Both the position numbers and the translations under genes were made by a program. The notes under the pieces are model-generated. The model searched no databases. It saw nothing but the letters and a program-made list of their open reading frames with translations, and was not told the DNA's origin. Shown in pieces: positions 1-7,713 of a stretch of DNA of 64,000 nt. Source of the stretch: Marinobacter confluentis (lineage in GTDB: Bacteria > Pseudomonadota > Gammaproteobacteria > Pseudomonadales > Oleiphilaceae); NCBI RefSeq assembly GCF_004785685.1, contig NZ_SRPF01000001.1:248001-312000 (forward strand). The letters are read 5' to 3'. The first letter of the stretch is position 1; the number at the start of each line of letters is the position of its first letter.

Positions 1-159
1 GCCGAGACCGGCTGTGTGATGGTGAACCTGGCCACCGCCGGTACTGATTACCATGTGCCTTTTGGCGGCCGCAAGGAATCCAGTTTCGGCCCGCGGGAGC
101 AGGGCCAATACGCCCGGGAGTTCTATACCGTGGTGAAAACCTGCTACATCAAGGCCTGA
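1..159 (+). CDS. Aldehyde dehydrogenase, 3' end only
   Basis: The left edge cuts this gene; 52 codons remain, open from the first base to TGA. The tail contains PFGGRKESSFGPREQG and FYTVVKT, the typical C-terminal signature of NAD(P)-dependent aldehyde dehydrogenases near the 2-ketoglutarate-semialdehyde dehydrogenase branch. Those enzymes oxidise an aldehyde made during breakdown of sugars, hydroxyproline or amines to its acid. The catalytic Cys and Glu lie outside the window, so substrate cannot be judged. The stop is 10 bases before the dipeptidase-like gene, so it is probably co-transcribed with the transporter operon downstream. Confidence 0.85.
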   Translation, partial: AETGCVMVNLATAGTDYHVPFGGRKESSFGPREQGQYAREFYTVVKTCYIKA

Positions 160-169
160 GGACGCAGAG

Positions 170-1171
170 ATGTCACAGTCTGTACTGACAATCGATGGCC
201 TGCAGTACTCGAACTGGTCCCGGGCCATTTTCGAGGAAATGCGCGAGGGCGGTGTGGACGCGGTTCACGCCACCCTGGTGTATCACGAGAATTGCCGCGA
301 GACCCTGCTGCGCTTCGGCGAATGGCAGCGCCGGTTTGAAGAGCATGCGGACCTGATCATGCCGGTGTATCACCCGGATGATATTGAACGGGCCCGGGAA
401 ACCAACCGGGTGGGCATCTTTTTCGGCGCCCAGAATTGCTCACCCATTGAAGATGATGTGGACCTGGTGGCGATCATGCGGCGGCTGGGGCTGATGATCA
501 TGCAGCTGACCTACAACAACCAGAGCCTGCTGGCCTGCGGCTGCTATGAATCTGAAGACAGCGGCGTTACCCGTTTTGGCAAGCAGGTGATCCGCGAAAT
601 GAACCGGGTGGGCATGTTGATTGACATGTCCCACAGCTCCGAGCGCTCCACTCTGGACGCCATTGAGCTATCGGAAAGGCCGGTGATTATTTCACACGCC
701 AATCCGGCCAGCTTTCATGCGGCCAAACGCAACAAATCCGATAAGGTTCTGCGGGCAATCGCCGAGAGTGGCGGCATCCTGGGTTTTTCGGTTTACCCCT
801 TTCATCTGAAAAACGGGCCCGACTGCACCCTTGATGAGTTTTGCGGGATGGTCGCCGACACGGCGGAGCTGATGGGTATCGATCATATCGGAATGGGCAC
901 GGACCTGTGCCAGGGCCAGCCGGAATCCGTGCTGACCTGGATGCGCAACGGCCGCTGGACCAAGGCCATGGACTATGGCGAGGGCAGCCAGTCGAACGCG
1001 GGCTGGCCGTCGCCGCTGGCCTGGTTCAGCGATAACCGGCATTTCGGCAATATCGCCGAGGGGTTGCGCCAGAGAGGATTCAACCAAGAAGAAGTCGAGA
1101 AAATCATGGGGCGCAACTGGCTCCGGCAATTAACCGAAGGCACTCAGCCCCAGCCGGGCGCTGTGTTCTGA
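170..1171 (+). CDS. Peptidase M19 (renal dipeptidase-like) family protein
   Basis: The 333-residue protein has the M19 TIM-barrel hallmarks in its second half: H155 in DMSHSS, H176 in ISHANP and D245 in GMGTD. Classical M19 dipeptidases also need an N-terminal His-x-Asp and a bridging Glu. Here the first site reads DGLQY (L11 and Y13 in place of His and Asp), and the Glu region reads FFGAQN. This resembles the branch found beside dimethylglycine/betaine genes in pseudomonads, whose substrate is not settled. The start is supported by GAGGACGCAGAG just before the ATG. It lies between an aldehyde dehydrogenase and a BCCT carrier, which suggests a hydrolytic or cyclic-amide step in catabolism of an imported compound. 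Peptidase activity should not be assumed. Confidence 0.85.
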   Translation: MSQSVLTIDGLQYSNWSRAIFEEMREGGVDAVHATLVYHENCRETLLRFGEWQRRFEEHADLIMPVYHPDDIERARETNRVGIFFGAQNCSPIEDDVDLVAIMRRLGLMIMQLTYNNQSLLACGCYESEDSGVTRFGKQVIREMNRVGMLIDMSHSSERSTLDAIELSERPVIISHANPASFHAAKRNKSDKVLRAIAESGGILGFSVYPFHLKNGPDCTLDEFCGMVADTAELMGIDHIGMGTDLCQGQPESVLTWMRNGRWTKAMDYGEGSQSNAGWPSPLAWFSDNRHFGNIAEGLRQRGFNQEEVEKIMGRNWLRQLTEGTQPQPGAVF

Positions 1172-1211
1172 GCATTCAACCAAGCACCAACAACAAAAAC
1201 AGGTAAACGCC

Positions 1212-2846
1212 ATGACAACATCAGCCAGTTCCACGGCGGCTTCTAACGCGACCAGGGAAACGGGAGCAAGGCGCTTCGGCGACCCCATCGTGCTGGGCCT
1301 TAGCATCGGTTTCATTCTGCTGTTTCTTGGCCTGTCACTCTATGATATTGAGTGGACGGCCGGGTTGATTTCCAGCGGTTTTGCCTGGACGGCATCAACC
1401 CTGGGCTCTTTCTTTCAGTTGCTACTCCTGCTGACTTTCCTGATCGGCATGGGGGTTGCCATTTCCCCGGCCGGCAGTGCCAAGGTGGGCAATCTGAACA
1501 CGCCGGAGCTCAGCACGTTTAAATGGCTGTCTATCATCATGTGTACGCTTCTGGCGGGCGGCGGCGTTTTCTTTGCGGCCGGCGAGCCGGTGTATCACTT
1601 TGTGGTGACGCCGCCGGTGTTCAGTACCGAAGCCGGCACAGCGGAAGCGGTTGCACCGGCGCTGGCGCAGTCGTTCATGCACTGGGGCTTTCTGGCCTGG
1701 GCCATTCTGGGTACGCTTTCTGCCATTGTTCTGGCCCACGCCCACTATGTCAAAGGCCAGCCGCTGCAGCCCCGTACCCTGCTGTATCCGGTGTTTGGTG
1801 AGCGGATCATGCAAGGCTGGTTTGGTGGCGTTGTGGATGCGGCCTGTGTGATTGCGGTGGTGGCCGGTACCGTCGGTCCTATCGGGTTCCTGGCCACCCA
1901 GGTCAGCTTTGGCCTGCATGAATTGTTCGGCTTTCCCGAAGGCTATGGCACCCAGCTGGTGATACTGGCGGTGCTGGCGGGGGTTTACGTCACATCGGCG
2001 ATGACCGGCATTCACCGGGGCATCCAGATACTGAGCCGCTTCAATGTGTTTCTGGCTCTGGCGATTGCGGCCGTTATTTTCATCTTCGGCCCCACGCTGT
2101 TCTTGACCAACGCCTACACCCAGGGCTTTGGTGAATACATCAACTCATTCTTTGCCATGGCAACGGTGACCTCGGTGACGGCGGAAGGCTGGTGGATGCA
2201 GTGGTGGACCATTTTCTTCTTCGCCTGGTTCCTTGGCTACGGCCCGCTGATGGCGCTTTTCGTGGCGCGCATTTCCCGGGGCCGCACCATTCGCCAGATG
2301 ATTCTTGCGGTGGGTGTGATGGCGCCGGTAGCCACCACCGTCTGGTTTACCCTGCTGGGCGGTTCCGGCATTTTCTATCAGCTGACGGGGGTGATCGACC
2401 TGTCTGAAGCGCTGAACAATTTCCAGTTTGACGTCGCCACCCTGACCATTGCCCAGGCGCTGCCCGGGGGCTCCCTGATGGCACTGGCGATACTGATGCT
2501 GACCACGATTTTTGTGGCCACCACCGGCGACTCAATGAGCTATGCCATTGCCGTGGTCAGTGCCGGTCACGACGACCCTGAGCCGATTGTTCGCGCCTTC
2601 TGGGGGGTGGCCATGGCGTTGATGGCAGCAGTGCTGCTATACATGGGGGCAGGGCAGATTAGCGCACTTCAGCAGTTCATTGTCATCACCGCCATACCCG
2701 TGTCGCTTGTGTTGCTTCCGTCACTCTACATGGGCCCGAAGTCGGCCTATGCCATGGCCCGGGAACAGGGCATTGTGCCGCCCAAGGGTGAAGTGGCCCT
2801 GGTGGGTGAAACCACAGGTTCGCCTCAATCCTTGTCGGGGAAATGA
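1212..2846 (+). CDS. BCCT-family secondary transporter
   Basis: This 544-residue inner-membrane protein has about twelve hydrophobic segments and the family signature ending in FVARISRGRTIRQM (about residues 350-363). BCCT carriers import betaine, choline, carnitine, ectoine or DMSP with Na+ or H+. Two diagnostic positions differ from the usual: the glycine stretch of TM3 reads LLAGGGVFFAAGEP instead of the GMGIG type, and the TM8 aromatic box reads WWTIFFFAWFLGYGP, with Phe where several Trp residues normally line the quaternary-amine pocket. The substrate may therefore not be a standard betaine. It is 40 bases downstream of the dipeptidase-like gene and 3 bases before the next gene, so it is part of the same operon. 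Confidence 0.9.
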   Translation: MTTSASSTAASNATRETGARRFGDPIVLGLSIGFILLFLGLSLYDIEWTAGLISSGFAWTASTLGSFFQLLLLLTFLIGMGVAISPAGSAKVGNLNTPELSTFKWLSIIMCTLLAGGGVFFAAGEPVYHFVVTPPVFSTEAGTAEAVAPALAQSFMHWGFLAWAILGTLSAIVLAHAHYVKGQPLQPRTLLYPVFGERIMQGWFGGVVDAACVIAVVAGTVGPIGFLATQVSFGLHELFGFPEGYGTQLVILAVLAGVYVTSAMTGIHRGIQILSRFNVFLALAIAAVIFIFGPTLFLTNAYTQGFGEYINSFFAMATVTSVTAEGWWMQWWTIFFFAWFLGYGPLMALFVARISRGRTIRQMILAVGVMAPVATTVWFTLLGGSGIFYQLTGVIDLSEALNNFQFDVATLTIAQALPGGSLMALAILMLTTIFVATTGDSMSYAIAVVSAGHDDPEPIVRAFWGVAMALMAAVLLYMGAGQISALQQFIVITAIPVSLVLLPSLYMGPKSAYAMAREQGIVPPKGEVALVGETTGSPQSLSGK

Positions 2847-2849
2847 GAA

Positions 2850-4595
2850 ATGGCTACCCAGCTGGATGTTCAGACACCACTGAAACTGCGCCCTGCCGAC
2901 CGGGTGATGAACCTGGTGCGGCTGGGTAGCCTGCACGCCAGCCGCCTGAGTTTTGCCCGCAGCCTGGTGCGCCAGATGGCGCGGGAAGACTGGACCGTGA
3001 CCAATGTCCGTAATGACCTGGATGATCAGGGGCACGGTGTGGTTGTCTATCGGCTGCAGACGCCCCACCACGTCTACCATGGCGTGGTGTTTTCCCAGCA
3101 TCTGGAGCCGGAGCGCCGGTCTGACCGGGTGATTGCCGAAGCCTGGGACGTCACCTTTGCTCTGGTAGAAGGCGCGGTGGAAGACAGCCTGCTGGAGCAG
3201 ATGGCCGCCAACGTGCCGCTGCAGGAAGCCGGGAGGCAGCACCCCAGATTGCTGGTGTTATCCCGTGCTAACAAAAGCCTGCGTAACTTTGATCACTTTG
3301 TGACGGCGCTTGCCACAGGTCATCAGCCGGACCCCGCCTGGCTTACCCGGGTGGGCTATCTCTATCGCACAACCGCCGTGTATGGGAACGGTAAATTTGG
3401 CATCGCAGACTACGCCCGTCTGCAGAAAAATCCTGACTTTTACCGGCCCTTTTCCGCGCAGATGTTTGCTGTTTATCTTCTGCGCCATTTTTCTATTCAG
3501 CAGGTCGAACACCTGGCCCGATGCCGTGCGCCGGGCCGGGCGGTTGGGCTTGCACCGGCTTTGCAGCGTTACCTGGGTATCGGCAATTCCACCGGCCTGG
3601 GCATGGCGCCTTTCCTGATTAACCATCCGCAGTTGATTCAGCAGTGGGTGTATTGTCGCGAACGGGCTCTGGCCTGGGCGCGGGAGCAACCACCGACAGA
3701 AAGCTCGCGGGTGCATCTGATGACCCTGCTGCGCCGGGCGCACCAGCATTTTGTCGAGACCGTCACCGAGGATAACGAGCAGACACGGCGCAACCAGGCG
3801 ACTGTGGCCTCCATCGACGCCATCATCCGTTGGCTGGATGGCATGCAGGCCACGCCGGACCTGTGGGATGAACTGCTGGACTGGGCCGACGACAACTGCT
3901 CGCTGGAAGGCCAGGAACTGATCAACACGCTGTTGATTGAGCTCTACCCGGACCTGATTGATGCCGCCGAAGACGAGCTTGGCTGCGAGGAGATACTGGA
4001 GCTGCAGCCGGAAATGCGGGCAGTCGCGCTCAAGCAGTTGATCGAAACCCGATTTGCCTGGGCACTGGAATACGACCCCAAGAATCCCGACCACAAGTAC
4101 TGGTTCTGGTATCGCTCGGTTGAAAAAGAGGAGCCCCGGCTGGGTGTACGTGCCGAGGAACCGGGGGCAGAGAAAGAATTGCCGCTGGGCATAGGGCCGC
4201 GAATTCATCGCACTTACCAACTGCTGGATGCCTTTCTGGATCGCAGCCCCCGGGGTTCGGTGGTGGAATTCCTGATGGCGCACCCCGGGCAGAAGGAATG
4301 CGTGCGACGCATCCAGACCATGGGTGCGACGTCTTATGGTGAGATTCAGGCCAACCTCTGGCACCGGGACATGAAACCCATGCACCTGTTGCGCACCAAG
4401 CTGTCGTTTTTTGGCGCCAGCCGGTTTGACCCCAAGTCAGACCGCTGGGTGCGGGTGACTCTGTTTCAGGGGGCACCCCTGTTCTGCGAGCTGTTCAGCG
4501 ACCACGGCACTGACAAGGCGCGGCTGGCGGAACTGGATGACTGGAGCTTCCCGGTGGAGCCGGATGCGGGCTCTCTGACTTCAGGCGTCCTATGA
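2850..4595 (+). CDS. Conserved protein of unknown function, 581 aa, in transporter operon
   Basis: I do not recognise a domain. The protein is soluble in appearance, with no signal peptide or membrane segment. Distinctive stretches are VYGNGKFGIADY (about 174-185), GIGNSTGLGMAPFLINHP (about 246-263), a tryptophan-rich DHKYWFWYRSVEKEEPRLG-like segment near 412-430 and an N-terminal HGVVVYRLQTPHHVYHG segment. The reading frame has strong coding character and the gene begins 3 bases after the BCCT stop and overlaps the DUF3726 gene by 4 bases (ATGA), so translation is likely coupled. A catabolic enzyme, or a factor needed for one, is the simplest guess from context. The Gly-rich motif near 246 could be a ligand-binding loop, but that is only a suggestion. 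Confidence 0.85.
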   Translation: MATQLDVQTPLKLRPADRVMNLVRLGSLHASRLSFARSLVRQMAREDWTVTNVRNDLDDQGHGVVVYRLQTPHHVYHGVVFSQHLEPERRSDRVIAEAWDVTFALVEGAVEDSLLEQMAANVPLQEAGRQHPRLLVLSRANKSLRNFDHFVTALATGHQPDPAWLTRVGYLYRTTAVYGNGKFGIADYARLQKNPDFYRPFSAQMFAVYLLRHFSIQQVEHLARCRAPGRAVGLAPALQRYLGIGNSTGLGMAPFLINHPQLIQQWVYCRERALAWAREQPPTESSRVHLMTLLRRAHQHFVETVTEDNEQTRRNQATVASIDAIIRWLDGMQATPDLWDELLDWADDNCSLEGQELINTLLIELYPDLIDAAEDELGCEEILELQPEMRAVALKQLIETRFAWALEYDPKNPDHKYWFWYRSVEKEEPRLGVRAEEPGAEKELPLGIGPRIHRTYQLLDAFLDRSPRGSVVEFLMAHPGQKECVRRIQTMGATSYGEIQANLWHRDMKPMHLLRTKLSFFGASRFDPKSDRWVRVTLFQGAPLFCELFSDHGTDKARLAELDDWSFPVEPDAGSLTSGVL

Positions 4596-5359
4596 AAGTA
4601 TCGTTCAATGAACTGCAGGGCATGGGCCGCAAGGCCTTTATCGGGATTGGCTTTGCCGAGGGTGATGCCATTGATGCCGCGGAAATGGTCGCCTGGATGG
4701 AAGCTCATGGCCTGGGGGGTGTGGCGGCCCTGAAAAAAGGCCTGGACTACCTGCTGACCGAAGACCCGTCTGAAACCCCGACTCTGGTATACCAGGATGC
4801 TGATTTCAGCGTGCTGGACGCCCACAACCACAGCATTCTGGGCAACGCCAGCCTGGCAGTGGAACTGGGCTATGCCCGGGCCCGGGCACGGGGCCTGTCG
4901 ATCACCAAGATCCGCCGCTGCCATAACCGGGTGCTGGTGATTGGCTATCTGTCCCGGCTTGCGCGCCGGGGCATGAATGTGACCGCCTTCTGGCGTAACT
5001 CCCACGAACCATTGATAGAGCAGGTGGTTGGCTTCAAGGCCGGTCATCCGGTGCCGGAAATCTGCGTGTACAGCCTGGAAGACGTGCCCGATGACACGGA
5101 AAAGAACGACGGCATCACCCTGATCATGGCTAACCATGTGGACCTGCTGCCCAGCCTGCGCTCGGATTACGACCTGACCAACCTGATGCGCCAGACCGAG
5201 GAAGACCTGGAACGGCAGCGTGACCAGGCCCTGGTGGAAGGTCTGGAAGTGGACGATCAGCTCTGGAAAACCCTTAAAACCCTGGCTGACCGGCTTCTGG
5301 TTGAGGCCTCTGAGGCCTCACGCAGTGGCGCCGGGGCTGGCAAAAGTGATAACGACTGA
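4592..5359 (+). CDS. DUF3726 family protein
   Basis: The 255-residue protein starts MKVSFNELQGMGRKAFIG and continues AAEMVAWMEAHGLGG, which matches my memory of DUF3726, a family of unknown biochemical function. No signal peptide or membrane span is seen. Its ATG overlaps the stop of the 581-residue gene. The N-terminal half (start to about residue 60) looks helical and resembles the small regulatory or lid regions that go with malate/lactate-type oxidoreductases, but this is a weak impression. It belongs with the upstream gene and the RidA gene 15 bases downstream; the three probably act on one pathway. Confidence 0.8.
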   Translation: MKVSFNELQGMGRKAFIGIGFAEGDAIDAAEMVAWMEAHGLGGVAALKKGLDYLLTEDPSETPTLVYQDADFSVLDAHNHSILGNASLAVELGYARARARGLSITKIRRCHNRVLVIGYLSRLARRGMNVTAFWRNSHEPLIEQVVGFKAGHPVPEICVYSLEDVPDDTEKNDGITLIMANHVDLLPSLRSDYDLTNLMRQTEEDLERQRDQALVEGLEVDDQLWKTLKTLADRLLVEASEASRSGAGAGKSDND

Positions 5360-5374
5360 CCGGAGAACCAACGG

Positions 5375-5770
5375 ATGACAACTGCGCCACCAATCAAGCC
5401 TGTCGCCACCGAACTGCCGCGCTCTAAAGCGCCTCTGGAATGGGCGGTCAGTGCTAACGGCATCCTGTTCACGGCGCAGATTCCGATTGACGCCAGCGGC
5501 CAGGTCGTCGACGGCGGTATCGAAGCCCAGGCCCGGCAGACCATGGCCAACCTCAAACACACTCTGGACTGCGCTGGGGTAGGGATGGCGGGGCTGACCC
5601 AGGCGCTGATCTATGTCACTGACCGGGAACACCTGGCCGCTGTTAATCAGGTTTACGGGGAATACGTGTCAGAACCCTATCCCAATCGCGCCGCCATCAT
5701 CGTGTCCGGTTTTGCCCGGGCGGAGATGTTGGTCGAGATTGTGGCCTACGCGGCGGTTCCTGACGGATAA
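5375..5770 (+). CDS. RidA family (YjgF/YER057c/UK114) protein
   Basis: At 131 residues it is the normal size for a trimeric RidA-fold protein. The segment NGILFTAQIPIDASGQVVDGGIEAQ and the C-terminal PNRAAIIVSGFARAEMLVEI follow the family pattern; R in GFAR sits where many members hold the Arg that binds the substrate carboxylate. RidA enzymes hydrolyse reactive enamine/imine intermediates made by PLP enzymes or by amine oxidation. As the last gene of the operon it suggests that the pathway generates an imine or enamine, in line with catabolism of an amine-containing compound. GGAGAACCAACGG precedes the ATG. Confidence 0.88.
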   Translation: MTTAPPIKPVATELPRSKAPLEWAVSANGILFTAQIPIDASGQVVDGGIEAQARQTMANLKHTLDCAGVGMAGLTQALIYVTDREHLAAVNQVYGEYVSEPYPNRAAIIVSGFARAEMLVEIVAYAAVPDG

Positions 5771-5786
5771 GCGGGGACAGGCGGCT

Positions 5787-6179
5787 TCACTGAAACTGGG
5801 TATAACACTGTTGTCGTTTCTCAGCCAGGGCTTTTGATTCTCTTGTGTCAGTAGCCAAGTCGTAGCGGTCGATCACAGCGACAAACCTGCTCATGTAATC
5901 GCACTGGTCCATTGGCGGAAGCCATTCCAGGGGGCCGCGGCCACCGCGTTGTTCGATGGCCGCGTCGCTCAGAACCATCTGATTTTTCGGGTCCTGCAAG
6001 AAGGCATTTACCCTGTCCTGGTTCCAGTCGAGCGCCCCTCTTTCCCTGACATAGTCGAGAGGTACCACCTGTGTGTTGCGGACACTGGTGCCCGAGGAGA
6101 TGACGCCGATTACAACCACCGCGCCTATCATCGCTATCAATGCGGCAGATACCACCTTGGTGACCGGTGACGTTTTCAT
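5787..6179 (-). CDS. Small membrane-anchored hypothetical protein
   Basis: The 130-residue product has one N-terminal hydrophobic segment (about residues 8-29, KVVSAALIAMIGAVVVIGVI), which could be a signal anchor, followed by a polar domain of about 100 residues. Two Cys residues (in MDQCDYMS and RQQCYTQ) near the C-terminus could form a disulfide if the domain is periplasmic. No family is recognised. The start codon overlaps the amidase stop by 4 bases (ATGA on the - strand), so it is translated with the amidase. It may be an accessory or simply a neighbour. Confidence 0.7.
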   Translation of the reverse strand: MKTSPVTKVVSAALIAMIGAVVVIGVISSGTSVRNTQVVPLDYVRERGALDWNQDRVNAFLQDPKNQMVLSDAAIEQRGGRGPLEWLPPMDQCDYMSRFVAVIDRYDLATDTRESKALAEKRQQCYTQFQ

Positions 6180-7669
6180 TCCGGAGGCTCAAACCCGGCC
6201 AACCCCTGTTTTTCCAGAAGCTCGGCGAAGCGGATGGTGGTCAGGTCCATTCCCGGCGCGCCGATTACCTGAATGTTATAGGGCAGGCCATTTTTTGTCC
6301 GGCCAATGGGCACTGATGTGGCCGGCAGGCCCAGCAGTGTGGCCAGGGCAATCCAGCAGAACTGGTCCATGTAGGCGCGGGGTTTGTCGGCGACGGTGAT
6401 GGTGCGCTTGAACACAGGCTTGCTGTGATCATGGGGAATGGCAGCGGTCGGGGTGATGGGGGTCAGCAGCACATCGAACTCTTCAAACAGCTCGGTGATC
6501 TGCTTGCGCATTTTCTCCCGGGTTTCGTTCCAGGGCATCCATTCGTAGACCGGCTGGTTGGCGCCGCGCCCGTATTCGCCGATGTGGGCGGTCACCGGGC
6601 CGAACAGGTGAAGCCACTTTTCCAGGCGGGCGATCCATTTCATCTGGCGGCGTTGGGCGCTGTTCAGGGAAGTGCTCAGCAGGCTGCCCAGCAGGTTGAA
6701 GTAGGGCGGCAGAATGTGGGTCAGGTTGAGCAGGTTGTGCCTGGCCTCGGAGACCAGGGCACCATGGCTTTCCAGTGTGCGAGCCAGTTGCCGGTAGCCG
6801 TCGGTCAGTTCCTGATCAATGGGGCAAAGCAGGTCAGATAGCCACAGACCGACTCTTGCCTGTTCCAGGGAGTCGAATGTCGCTGGCGCCATGGCGAGCT
6901 TCCAGCTGGTCTGTTCCCGCTCTCCCGGTCCTGCGATCACGCTCAGAAGCAGCGCCAGGTCGCCGGCGGTTCTGGCCATGGGGCCGCCTTCGGCCAGGTC
7001 GGGCTGGGATTCGGTGCCGGGCGGCCCTGGCACGTGGCCGCGGAATGACACCAGTGTGCGGGACGGCTTGTGGCCGAACACGCCACAGAAATGTGCGGGA
7101 ATGCGGATAGAGCCTGCCAGGTCACTGCCGACTTCCAGTGGCGTCATGCCAGAAGCCAGCGCCGCAGCTGCGCCACCCGATGACCCGCCGGGCGTGTGGT
7201 CCGGGTTGTAGGGGTTGCGGGTTACGCCAAACAGTTTGTTGTAACTTTGCAGGTCGGTGGCGTAGATGGGCACGTTGGTTTTGCCGATGACGATGGCGCC
7301 GGCGTCTTCCAGCCTTTTAACGACGTCGGCATGGCGTTTCGGCCGGTGATCTTTCAGGGCGGGCGCCCCGGCGGTGCAGGTCATGCCGGCCACTTCCCAG
7401 GTGTCTTTCAGGGTCAGCGGCAGGCCATGCAGCGGGCCGATCGCTTCACCCCGGGCCAAAGCCGCATCGGCTTCGCCGGCACGGGCCATTGCCTGGTCCT
7501 CGTCCAGAGTGATAACAGCATTGATCTGCGGGTTTTGCTCCCGGATTCTCGCCAGCATGGCCCGGGTCAGTTCAGTGCTGGTCAGGCTGCCGTTCTGCAG
7601 CGCAGCAACCAGTTCGGTGGCAGACTGATAGTACAACGGGGACTGCGACACACTCTGCGACACACTCAT
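6176..7669 (-). CDS. Amidase signature family hydrolase
   Basis: The 497-residue protein contains the full amidase-signature Ser-cisSer-Lys machinery: K88 in LPLTLKDTW, the PGGSSGGAAAA stretch with S163/S164, and the nucleophile S187 in GSDLAGSIRIP. These enzymes hydrolyse carboxamides, anilides or fatty-acid amides. The sequence resembles the bacterial amidases often named fatty-acid amide hydrolase-like or 6-aminohexanoate-cyclic-dimer hydrolase-like, but the substrate cannot be read from motifs. No signal peptide is present; a short MSVSQSVSQSP leader precedes the fold. GACGAGGTTTCC lies before the ATG. It is convergent with the RidA operon and followed by the small membrane protein. Confidence 0.9.
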   Translation of the reverse strand: MSVSQSVSQSPLYYQSATELVAALQNGSLTSTELTRAMLARIREQNPQINAVITLDEDQAMARAGEADAALARGEAIGPLHGLPLTLKDTWEVAGMTCTAGAPALKDHRPKRHADVVKRLEDAGAIVIGKTNVPIYATDLQSYNKLFGVTRNPYNPDHTPGGSSGGAAAALASGMTPLEVGSDLAGSIRIPAHFCGVFGHKPSRTLVSFRGHVPGPPGTESQPDLAEGGPMARTAGDLALLLSVIAGPGEREQTSWKLAMAPATFDSLEQARVGLWLSDLLCPIDQELTDGYRQLARTLESHGALVSEARHNLLNLTHILPPYFNLLGSLLSTSLNSAQRRQMKWIARLEKWLHLFGPVTAHIGEYGRGANQPVYEWMPWNETREKMRKQITELFEEFDVLLTPITPTAAIPHDHSKPVFKRTITVADKPRAYMDQFCWIALATLLGLPATSVPIGRTKNGLPYNIQVIGAPGMDLTTIRFAELLEKQGLAGFEPPE

Positions 7670-7713
7670 GGAAACCTCGTCTAGATGGAAACCCTGTCCG
7701 ACCAGTTGCCTGC

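Noticed and set aside
3258-4385. Long - strand open frame of 375 codons antisense to the 581-residue gene
   Set aside because: It is an antisense shadow of a GC-rich gene: no ribosome site and low-complexity composition, with Arg/Gln/His excess. The + strand frame is joined to its neighbours by short gaps and overlaps.
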